DNA of 6,778 bases, taken from NCBI GenBank assembly GCA_009782015.1, contig WQUP01000046.1:1-6778 (forward strand), written 5' to 3'. Made by a program: the position numbers and the translations under genes. Below are positions 1 through 5,630 of the stretch, one piece after another. Positions within the stretch are counted from its first letter, which is position 1; the number at the start of each line of letters is the position of its first letter. The notes beneath the pieces are model-generated. The model saw nothing but the letters and a program-made list of their open reading frames with translations. It had not been told where the DNA came from and made no database searches. Source of the DNA: Endomicrobiia bacterium. Lineage in GTDB: Bacteria > Elusimicrobiota > Endomicrobiia > Endomicrobiales > Endomicrobiaceae.

Positions 1-1
1 T

Positions 2-1285
2 CTTAACTGCGGATGTATACCTACCAAGTTTTTGTGGCAGGCGCTTAAAACAAAACAAAAAATACAGAAATCGTCGGATTACGGCTTTAAGGCAACCTTA
101 GAGCCTTTTTCTTTTGCGGATATAATTGCCAAAAAAGACAAAAGCATTACAAATATACGCAAAGGTATGGAGCTGATTCTTGCTTCATATGAAAATATTA
201 CGGTTGTCAAAGGCGCGGCATCGTTTAAGGATAAAAATACGCTGATTGTTAAGAGCGCTTCTGTTGTCATTCCGGAAAGTAGTAGTCCGGAATCTGCCGT
301 AAATGCTGGATTGCCGCGGGACTTCGTCCCTCGCAATGACGAAAAACAAGTTGTTGCCGATAAAATTATTATAGCCGCCGGAACAAAGCCGTCCGCAGTC
401 AAAGGTTTTGATTTTGACGGCGCAAAAATAATAAATTCTACGGACGTTTTAAATCTGAAAGAGCTTCCTGAAAGCGTTTTGGTGGTTGGCGGCGGAGCCA
501 TAGGGATTGAGATGGCGACGGTTCTTTCCGGGTTCGGAGTCAAGGTTACCATAGCCGAATATGAAAAACAGCTTTTGCCGAGTGAAGACGCTGAAATTTC
601 CGCAGAGATAACGAAAAATCTTCAGAGGCAGGGCGTTGAAGTTCTGACTTCGTGCTCAAATGCTCTTGAAATGACTGATAAGTTTGAAAAAATCTTGATA
701 GTCACCGGCAGAACTCCGGACAGCGGTTTAAATTTGGAAAAAGCCGGAATTGCTGTGGATAAAAAAGGCTTTGTGACGACAAATGAATTCTGTGAAACCA
801 ATGTTAAAAACATTTATGTGATAGGCGATATTGCGGGGAAATACCTTCTTGCATATACCGCTCAAAATGACGGCGCTGTCGCCGCGGAAAATGCTGTCTT
901 GGGAAATAAAGTCAAGGCTGACAATTCGATAGTTCCTATGGCGGTTTTTTCTAATCCGCCCGCCGCATCGGTTAAAGTCAAAGATTTTGCGGATTATGAA
1001 GGCTTAGCCTTCGGCAAATTTCCGTTTACGGCAAGCGGGCGGGCGTTTATAGAAAATGAAAGAGCCGGCTTTGTTAAATGCGCCGTTGATAAAAATACGG
1101 CGAAGCCGTTGGCTTTTTGGATAATAGGCGCGCATGCCGATGAGATGATCAACACGGCCGCGGCTGTTTTAAAGAGCGGATGCATTGGCAGGGAAAGCAT
1201 GTTTCATCCTTCGCTTGGAGAAGGCTTATTCAACGCTTATGAAGACGCGTTTGGCAAATGCACTGAAACGACAAGCAAAAAGTGA
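2..1285 (+). CDS. lpdA: Dihydrolipoyl dehydrogenase (E3 / glycine cleavage L protein), 5'-truncated by window edge
   Basis: FAD- and NAD-dependent flavoenzyme that reoxidises the dihydrolipoyl group of 2-oxoacid dehydrogenases or of GcvH. The reading frame is open from base 2 and encodes LNCGCIPTK, the redox-active disulfide site (C-x4-C); the first Cys lies just outside the window, so the true start is upstream. Counting from base 2, the NAD-binding motif GGGAIG is at residues 163-168 followed by E170, the second FAD motif (IYVIGD) ends at about 276, and the C-terminal dimerisation domain ends in HPSLGE with the catalytic-base His402 and its partner Glu407. All key residues seen are intact. 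Three oddities: residues 89-113 come from an in-frame palindromic repeat; the NAD domain between QGVEVL and VTGR is about 20-25 residues shorter than usual; an extra Cys lies between the active-site cysteines. gcvT follows after 173 bp, which suggests service in glycine cleavage. A related flavoprotein disulfide reductase is possible but less likely given IPTK and the His-Glu motif. Confidence 0.93.
   Translation, partial: LNCGCIPTKFLWQALKTKQKIQKSSDYGFKATLEPFSFADIIAKKDKSITNIRKGMELILASYENITVVKGAASFKDKNTLIVKSASVVIPESSSPESAVNAGLPRDFVPRNDEKQVVADKIIIAAGTKPSAVKGFDFDGAKIINSTDVLNLKELPESVLVVGGGAIGIEMATVLSGFGVKVTIAEYEKQLLPSEDAEISAEITKNLQRQGVEVLTSCSNALEMTDKFEKILIVTGRTPDSGLNLEKAGIAVDKKGFVTTNEFCETNVKNIYVIGDIAGKYLLAYTAQNDGAVAAENAVLGNKVKADNSIVPMAVFSNPPAASVKVKDFADYEGLAFGKFPFTASGRAFIENERAGFVKCAVDKNTAKPLAFWIIGAHADEMINTAAAVLKSGCIGRESMFHPSLGEGLFNAYEDAFGKCTETTSKK
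266..340. repeat. 75-bp palindromic repeat inserted in frame in lpdA (copy 1)
   Basis: The segment is bounded by terminal inverted repeats GTCATT (266-271) and AATGAC (335-340). It contains two hairpins. Hairpin A pairs attccgga (269-276) perfectly with tccggaat (286-293) across a 9-nt loop. Hairpin B pairs ATTGC (310-314) with GCAAT (333-337) and GGGAC (318-322) with GTCCC (326-330), with a 3-nt left bulge, a 2-nt right bulge (TC) and a ttc loop. It is exactly 25 codons long and starts on a codon boundary, so the lpd frame is kept. The encoded peptide starts VIPESSSP and ends FVPRND, and it lies where related enzymes have only a short loop before the IIIATG-type strand. This resembles Rickettsia-type palindromic elements that become protein segments; actual relationship to them is not claimed. 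Confidence 0.8.
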
Positions 1286-1295
1286 CAGCACGGTT

Positions 1296-1437
1296 GTCAT
1301 CCCCTAAATTCTTAATCGGGGATCTGCTGTTGTGTCGTATACTAAATAAGATTAAGACAATCTGGAAAGCTAACAAAAACGGCAGTTTTATTGCCTAGAT
1401 TACCACGCCGAAAACAGAGTTTTCGGCTCGTAATGAC
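1296..1437. repeat. 142-bp palindromic repeat filling the lpdA-gcvT gap (copy 2)
   Basis: It has the same architecture as the repeat at 266-340. The ends are GTCATC (1296-1301) and AATGAC (1432-1437). The left hairpin pairs ATCCCC (1299-1304) with GGGGAT (1318-1323). The right hairpin pairs ATTAC (1399-1403) with GTAAT (1430-1434) and a perfect 9-bp arm gccgaaaac (1407-1415) with gttttcggc (1419-1427), again with a 3-nt left bulge, a 2-nt TC right bulge and a 3-nt loop (aga). The stems differ in sequence from copy 1 but keep the pairing. The middle (about 1324-1398) is roughly 60 nt longer than in copy 1 and holds cttaatc (1311-1317) / gattaag (1350-1356) and a small aaaac/gtttt hairpin at 1376-1389. 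It occupies nearly all of the intergenic region, and no T-run follows either stem. Confidence 0.72.
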
Positions 1438-1445
1438 AACGAAAA

Positions 1446-1450
1446 AAGGA
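1446..1450 (+). promoter_or_regulatory. Ribosome binding site of gcvT
   Basis: AAGGA lies 8 nt before the ATG at 1459, immediately after the end of the palindromic repeat. It supports this ATG, which also gives the expected GcvT N-terminus. Confidence 0.65.
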
Positions 1451-1458
1451 TAATCAAA

Positions 1459-2523
1459 ATGAGAAGAACATATTTGTATGACGAACATTTGAAGCTCGGC
1501 GCTAAAATGACCGAATTCGGCGGGTGGGATATGCCGGTTCAGTACTCTTCCATAATTGACGAGCATAATGCCGTGCGCACAAGCGCGGGTGTCTTCGACA
1601 CATCTCATATGGGAACGTTTATAATGCGCGGCACGGACAGTGGGGATTTTTTAAATAAAGTTACGCTCGGAGATATGAAGAATCTTCCTGACGGAAAAGC
1701 GAAATATTCTATGTTTTTAAATGAAGCTGGCGGCGTAAAAGACGATATAATTGTGTATAAGTTCGGCAACGAATATATGATGGTTGTAAATGCCGGCAAT
1801 CTTGACAAAGACTGGGATTGGGTTAATAAGCATAAATTTCCGGACATGGAGCTTCAAAACAGAAGTCTGGATATTTGCCTTTTGGCGCTTCAGGGGCCGA
1901 AGTCGGCAGAAATAATGCGGCAGCTTTCCGAGACTGACGTTGCAGGCATGAAATACTTTACATGTTCTGAACTTAAACTTAAAAATATCAAAGCTAATTT
2001 TTGCAGGGTTGCGCGCACCGGATATACCGGCGAAGACGGGTTTGAGATTTTTATATCAAGAGAGCAGTCTAAAGATTTATGGGATGAGTTTTTGAAGCTC
2101 GGCGCAAAGCCATGCGGGCTGGGCTGCCGCGATACTTTGAGGCTTGAAGCCTGCATGCCATTGCACGGGCATGAGATAGATGAAAATATAAATCCCATTG
2201 ACGCGGGCTTTGCCAAAATTATAAACTGGGAGCAGAATTTTATCGGCAAGGAAGCCTTGCTTCCATTTAAAGATAATCCGAAACGCAAGCTTATTGCGTT
2301 TGAGTGCGCGTCAGGAATAGCCAGAAACGGAAATAAAGTTTTTTCGAATGAAAAAGAAACAGGATACGTTACCAGCGGCACGTTTTCGCCGACATTGAAA
2401 AAGGCGATAGGATTGGCGCTTATTGACATATCGGCAAATGAGGAAAATCTTGAAGTTGAAATTCATAATAACAGGAGGAAAGTAAAAGCAGTAAAAAAAC
2501 CATTTTACAAGAGAGAAAAATGA
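1459..2523 (+). CDS. gcvT: Aminomethyltransferase (glycine cleavage system T protein)
   Basis: Cytoplasmic enzyme that takes the aminomethyl group from lipoylated GcvH, releases ammonia and forms 5,10-methylene-tetrahydrofolate. The 354-residue product is close to the usual family length (about 360-375) and collinear with it. Recognisable blocks are FGGWDMPVQYSSI and FDTSHMG near the N-terminus, GGVKDDIIVYKF with the conserved acidic pair that contacts folate, VVNAGN, ARTGYTGEDGFEIF, CRDTLRLEACMPLHGHE, the NPIDAGF block, FIGKEAL and, in the C-terminal barrel, GYVTSGTFSPTLKKAIGLALI. All are typical; minor departures are Cys in CRDTLRLEAC where Ala/Gly are common. The partner L protein is directly upstream; GcvH and GcvP are not in the window. 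The stop overlaps the next start as ATGA, so translation of the downstream secretin gene is probably coupled. Confidence 0.96.
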   Translation: MRRTYLYDEHLKLGAKMTEFGGWDMPVQYSSIIDEHNAVRTSAGVFDTSHMGTFIMRGTDSGDFLNKVTLGDMKNLPDGKAKYSMFLNEAGGVKDDIIVYKFGNEYMMVVNAGNLDKDWDWVNKHKFPDMELQNRSLDICLLALQGPKSAEIMRQLSETDVAGMKYFTCSELKLKNIKANFCRVARTGYTGEDGFEIFISREQSKDLWDEFLKLGAKPCGLGCRDTLRLEACMPLHGHEIDENINPIDAGFAKIINWEQNFIGKEALLPFKDNPKRKLIAFECASGIARNGNKVFSNEKETGYVTSGTFSPTLKKAIGLALIDISANEENLEVEIHNNRRKVKAVKKPFYKREK

Positions 2524-3221
2524 AAAAAATTATTTTGACTTTTGCGTTTTTATTTTTTGCATCTTGGGCCTGCTCCGAACAAATGATTGAAATTTCCGTG
2601 GAGATTACGGAAATAAACGAGAATAAATCCATACAGCTCGGCATCCAATGGCCGAGCGAAATTACCGCAACGGAGAACACAATACCTACCATCATCGAAT
2701 CCGGCGCGTGGGAGAGAGTTACGGCTTTTTCCGCGACGCTTAAAGCTCTGGAAAGTAACGGAGCCGCAAAAATACTGTCCAAACCAAAACTTGTAACAAA
2801 ATCAGGAACAAAAGCCAGATTTATGGTCGGCGGCGAAATTCCTATAGTTGCCACCGCCATAGGCACGTCGAAAATCGAATGGAAAGAGTACGGAATAATA
2901 ATGGAGATTACGCCTACGCTGACATCCGATAAAAAGATTGACATAGTTTTGGACACCGAACTTTCAAGGATTGATTATAACTCGCCGGCTCAAGGCGGAT
3001 ATTATTCGCTTGCAAAAAGGCAGGCTTCATCTCACTTGCAGATAAAAGACGGCGAAACCATGGTGCTGGCAGGCCTTATCGAAACCACAAAAGGCAAAAC
3101 CAGCGAAGGCATTCCGATATTGAGCGATATCCCGATTCTCGGCGCGCTGTTCAGCGTGAAGAAAAACAGCGACACAAAGACAAACGTCCTTATTTTTGTA
3201 ACGCCAAAGCTGCTGGAGTAG
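2520..3221 (+). CDS. Minimal secretin-domain protein (GspD/PilQ/CpaC C-terminal domain) with signal peptide
   Basis: The 233-residue protein consists of a signal peptide (basic MKK, hydrophobic core to about residue 18, likely cut near ACS-EQ) and a single secretin domain. Secretins form multimeric outer-membrane channels for type II/III secretion, type IV pili and Tad pili. Visible landmarks are the entry strand VEITEINENKSIQLGIQW (27-44), LKALESNGAAKILSKPKLVT (74-93), the gate-type motif VGGEIPI (103-109), GIIMEITPTL (125-134), IKDGETMVLAGLI (175-187), IPILSDIPILGALF (198-211) and LIFVTPKLL (224-232). Typical secretins are 450-700 residues with N-terminal N0/N1 or BON modules; none is present here and the N-terminus is not cut by the window, so the protein is truly short. 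It starts inside the gcvT stop codon (ATGA), with a weak GAGAG (2511-2515) upstream. The prepilin-like genes downstream suggest a Tad-like system. It could be a channel subunit or an accessory, secretin-related protein. Confidence 0.88.
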   Translation: MKKIILTFAFLFFASWACSEQMIEISVEITEINENKSIQLGIQWPSEITATENTIPTIIESGAWERVTAFSATLKALESNGAAKILSKPKLVTKSGTKARFMVGGEIPIVATAIGTSKIEWKEYGIIMEITPTLTSDKKIDIVLDTELSRIDYNSPAQGGYYSLAKRQASSHLQIKDGETMVLAGLIETTKGKTSEGIPILSDIPILGALFSVKKNSDTKTNVLIFVTPKLLE

Positions 3222-3228
3222 AACGGCA

Positions 3229-3300
3229 GAAGATTAGAAGTTGGGAAGCTGAGAAGTTGAGCAACTGCCTTTTTGTCTTTGCTCAGCTTCTCAACTTCCC
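3229..3300. repeat. Long inverted repeat made of 8-bp GAAG-type units
   Basis: Four tandem 8-mers run gaagatta (3229-3236), gaagttgg (3237-3244), gaagctga (3245-3252) and gaagttga (3253-3260). After an 18-nt spacer their reverse complements follow: the 20-nt arm at 3243-3262 pairs with 3281-3300 with only one C-A mismatch and one G-T pair. The spacer includes CTTTTT, but no T-run follows the stem, so it is not a standard terminator. It lies between the secretin gene and the first prepilin-like gene and could fold in the transcript as a barrier or an mRNA-stability element. It is unrelated in sequence to the GTCAT...ATGAC repeats. Confidence 0.75.
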
Positions 3301-3335
3301 AGCTCTCCAAGCTTCAATTTCAATTGGAAATTTAT

Positions 3336-3560
3336 ATGAAATTCTCAAAAGGCCAGACAATGGTTGAGTTTCTGCTCGTGTTTCTCGTGCTGTTTGTGGC
3401 GGCGAGAGGGTTTTTGGTTTTGTATAAAAATGTTTGGAGTGCAAGATATAACAAGACAGGTATTTTTTCAGGCAAAGCCGCTGCCGCGGCAAAGATTGGC
3501 GGCGCAGGCGATGTGGATGCCCCTGTTATAGGCACAATAAAAACGGATTATGTAAAATGA
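3336..3560 (+). CDS. Small TadE-like / type IVb prepilin-like protein
   Basis: A 74-residue protein starting MKFSKGQTMVEF. It has a 6-residue basic leader ending in Gly6, then Gln at +1 and Glu at +5 (Glu11), then a hydrophobic helix to about residue 30. This is the class III signal layout cut by prepilin peptidases of the TadV/CpaA or PilD kind on the cytoplasmic face. The tail (31-74) is short, with an Ala-rich stretch (GKAAAAAKIGGAG) and no cysteines. Its size and E5 motif fit a Flp-like major pilin or a minimal TadE-like pseudopilin; I cannot choose between them. I chose the ATG at 3336 because an in-frame start at 3273 would lie in the inverted repeat and place 21 residues before the leader. 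A weak GGA (3326-3328) precedes it. The stop overlaps the next ATG as ATGA. Confidence 0.8.
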   Translation: MKFSKGQTMVEFLLVFLVLFVAARGFLVLYKNVWSARYNKTGIFSGKAAAAAKIGGAGDVDAPVIGTIKTDYVK

Positions 3561-4333
3561 ATAACAATAACAGCGGACAATCAATGGTTGAAGCCGTCTT
3601 TGTCGTTTTTTTTACAACAATGGTTATGTTTGCGTTTTTGCAAATATGCATAATGGTTGTTGACGACATGACGGCAAACGAAGCCGCTTTTGTGGCGATG
3701 CGCTCCGCCGCCGTGACAATGAGGTCTAAAAGAGTAAAAGAGGCTACAGACCGCGTTAATACATATATGATGGTGTATTATCCGTTTTCAATAGCGGCAA
3801 ATGCCATCGATCCGACCGGAGTCAGCAAACATTTTTTGAGCAGTTTTGTGTTTTCCGATGCAAAAACCGTAGATGACTATTACCACCCAAGTAATAATAA
3901 CGAAAATGATAATAATGAAGAAAGCGAAATTAGTTCGGAGCAAGGCGGCGACGATGGCCCCAAAAGCGTGAAAGTTTACAATAACGGCAGATCACCACAA
4001 TATAAAGATTATTCCGGCAATCTTATCGAAGCTAATACCGTGAAGTTTTATTATTACACCAGGGTTATGTTCGGTTCATTGGTTGCAAAAGCAACTTCCA
4101 ACGCCAGAGGGACTTCTGATAATGATAGAAATACATTGCTTGCAGATCAAGCTGCCAGATTAGCGGGTATTAAGAGCGCAGGCGGTAATAGGCGTTATCA
4201 AGCGGCAAGAAACAGAATGGTACCGTCGCCCGATATACGCGAGTATGGGGATAAAGCATACCCCGGAGCAGAAAAATTTAAAAATTACAATTTATCCGAA
4301 GCTTATAAAGAGTTGACCGGCAACGGAGGCTAG
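3557..4333 (+). CDS. TadE/TadF-like pseudopilin with acidic Asn-rich linker
   Basis: A 258-residue protein with the N-terminus MNNNNSGQSMVEAVF: a polar leader, Gly7|Gln8 and Glu12 at +5, followed by a hydrophobic segment to about residue 35 (prepilin-peptidase-type signal). The following stretch NEAAFVAMRSAAVTMRS resembles the helix after the membrane segment in TadE/TadF-type proteins. Residues about 112-135 form a low-complexity Asn/Glu/Asp/Ser linker, then VKFYYYTRVMFGSLVAKA (162-179) looks like a beta-rich TadE-type strand region. The C-terminal part (about 190-258) is hydrophilic with many Arg, Asn and Lys and is not recognised. It overlaps the preceding gene by 4 nt and has no clear own RBS, so translational coupling is likely. 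It probably sits in the inner membrane or in a pseudopilus with its C-terminus in the periplasm. Confidence 0.77.
   Translation: MNNNNSGQSMVEAVFVVFFTTMVMFAFLQICIMVVDDMTANEAAFVAMRSAAVTMRSKRVKEATDRVNTYMMVYYPFSIAANAIDPTGVSKHFLSSFVFSDAKTVDDYYHPSNNNENDNNEESEISSEQGGDDGPKSVKVYNNGRSPQYKDYSGNLIEANTVKFYYYTRVMFGSLVAKATSNARGTSDNDRNTLLADQAARLAGIKSAGGNRRYQAARNRMVPSPDIREYGDKAYPGAEKFKNYNLSEAYKELTGNGG
4324..4329 (+). promoter_or_regulatory. Ribosome binding site deciding the TTG start at 4335
   Basis: CGGAGG is placed 5 nt before TTG (4335-4337). The first in-frame ATG downstream (4408) would delete the leader and half the membrane helix, so the TTG is taken as the true start. Confidence 0.7.
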
Positions 4334-4334
4334 A

Positions 4335-5615
4335 TTGAAAGGCAGCAAAGGCCAAACATTATATTATTTTCTCATATTTACGTTCATTCTTGTTGTAAGC
4401 TGGGCAATGATGCTTAACATTGCAAAGCTTATAAGGGACAGAATGATTATGCAAAATTTAGCGGATAATACAATTTTGTCAATTGCGACTCATAAAGCAA
4501 GAACTATGAATTTTGTGGGAGCGTGTAATTATTTGATAGGTTTTTTGCTGAGAGTCGGTACAAGAGGCGAATTTGTCCAAATGCCGACTTATGGAACGGA
4601 TATGGTTGCGTCGTTCCCGTTTGGAGATTGGCAGCCGCAATCCAATTCTGCGCTTTCTTCAGGAGTATCGGTGTTGAAGGATTCGGTAGATGCGGTTCAA
4701 AAGCTTCAAGAAATAGCTATGGTTGCTCATCTTGGATATATTGTTATGTCGTATAAAGATCTCGTAGATAAAGGATATGTACCGGTTATATTGCCATTTC
4801 CTATAAAACCGGAAGATTTTAATTCAGGTATGATAGAAAATCCCGGTTCCGGAATTATTAAAATAGCCGAAAGACATTTTGGTTTAAAAAGAAATATGAA
4901 AGGCATAACGTATAAGAAAACTGAAAACGTAAGTATTGAGATGATACATTACGTATATACGGAAATGTTAGGGCTTGAACTAAAAAAGATTTTCTTTGCA
5001 CAAATAAGAAAAATTCCAGGCATCGGAAGCATTATAGGGATGCTTGGCGATAATTTAAATAAAATATGGGATGAAATAGAGAAAAAGCTTGGAATTAATA
5101 TATCAGACTACACTGGCGCCCCGACTTTTGCTAAAAAAGACTATTCCTGGTATATAACCGCAGATAACTTTAAAGATCAGAAAATGCAGATTGCATTGAT
5201 AAAAAGGAACGATGATAATAATAAGCCTCTTTTTTTTAGATGGCTGGGAATATCTTATCCAAGCATGTCTGTATTTTCAGCTGCGGCAATTTATAATACG
5301 GAAGGCAAGATGTTTCCCGAGAGAGAAAGCGAATTGATTGGCATGTTGTCTGCGCCGACTGAAGCTTTATTGCAAGTTCCGGTGACAGTCCAAACTGGGA
5401 TATTATCAGCTCAACTGTCGGATATTCCCATTATCGGCGAGATTGCAGCTGCTATAGTAGTGATATATATCGCGGCATGCGATGCAAGCATGATGAAAAT
5501 GGCTCATGACGGTATTGCCGATTCTCCTATAAATAATTATCTTAAGGCAAAAAATGGCGGTTGGGGCGCTCATTTAGTTCCGTATAAAACTACTAATAAC
5601 AATGACGGCGATTAA
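4335..5615 (+). CDS. TadG-like pseudopilin-related protein lacking Glu+5
   Basis: A 426-residue protein starting at TTG with a good Shine-Dalgarno. The N-terminus MKGSKGQTLYYF keeps the basic leader, Gly6 and Gln+1 of its neighbours but has Tyr (Y11) where the others have Glu+5. A hydrophobic helix spans about 9-30, followed by LIRDRMIMQNLADNTILSIATHKARTMN (32-59), which resembles the TadG-type N-terminal region where residues after the helix read like QN-AD-AAL-A. The middle (about 70-345) is a large, unrecognised domain, partly hydrophobic around 130-155 and 226-237, with an aromatic-rich stretch near 296-320. A second likely membrane helix lies near 364-382. The end, GGWGAHLVPYKT (408-419), recalls the W-A-LVP endings of TadG-like proteins. 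No von Willebrand A domain is seen. It may be the tip or minor component. The base composition of this gene and the next is visibly more AT-rich than lpdA or rmlA. Confidence 0.72.
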   Translation: MKGSKGQTLYYFLIFTFILVVSWAMMLNIAKLIRDRMIMQNLADNTILSIATHKARTMNFVGACNYLIGFLLRVGTRGEFVQMPTYGTDMVASFPFGDWQPQSNSALSSGVSVLKDSVDAVQKLQEIAMVAHLGYIVMSYKDLVDKGYVPVILPFPIKPEDFNSGMIENPGSGIIKIAERHFGLKRNMKGITYKKTENVSIEMIHYVYTEMLGLELKKIFFAQIRKIPGIGSIIGMLGDNLNKIWDEIEKKLGINISDYTGAPTFAKKDYSWYITADNFKDQKMQIALIKRNDDNNKPLFFRWLGISYPSMSVFSAAAIYNTEGKMFPERESELIGMLSAPTEALLQVPVTVQTGILSAQLSDIPIIGEIAAAIVVIYIAACDASMMKMAHDGIADSPINNYLKAKNGGWGAHLVPYKTTNNNDGD

Positions 5616-5622
5616 TAAGAGT

Positions 5623-5626
5623 GAGG
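5623..5626 (+). promoter_or_regulatory. Ribosome binding site of the fourth prepilin-like gene
   Basis: GAGG lies 4 nt before the ATG at 5631, within the 15-nt gap after the preceding stop. The spacing is slightly short but supports this start. Confidence 0.55.
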
Positions 5627-5630
5627 ATTT

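Noticed and set aside
32..34. TTG as the start codon of the first gene
   Set aside because: The same frame is open to base 2 and encodes the active-site motif LNCGCIPTK immediately upstream, so TTG is an internal Leu codon.
79..552. Antisense open frame over lpdA, and similar minus-strand frames at 1890-2429 and 2420-2956
   Set aside because: They mirror strongly conserved plus-strand genes, have no family resemblance and no convincing start context, and are shadows of codon bias.
1338..1343. TATACT as a -10 promoter box before gcvT
   Set aside because: No TTGACA-like hexamer is found 16-18 bp upstream, and the site lies within the palindromic repeat.
1407..1427. Perfect 9-bp hairpin as a rho-independent terminator of lpdA
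   Set aside because: No T-run follows on either strand, and the hairpin belongs to the shared repeat architecture.
2562..2580. Lipobox (Cys18) making the secretin a lipoprotein
   Set aside because: The -3 to -1 residues are Ser-Trp-Ala, a poor lipobox; ordinary signal peptidase cleavage near residue 19 is at least as likely.
3243..3300. Long inverted repeat as a terminator or CRISPR fragment
   Set aside because: There is no T-run after the stem, and the 8-bp units have no spacers; the only T-run is in the loop.
3273..3335. Upstream TTG start giving a 95-residue version of the first prepilin-like protein
   Set aside because: It lies in the loop of the inverted repeat and would add 21 unrelated residues before the short basic leader seen in all sister proteins; the ATG at 3336 fits better.
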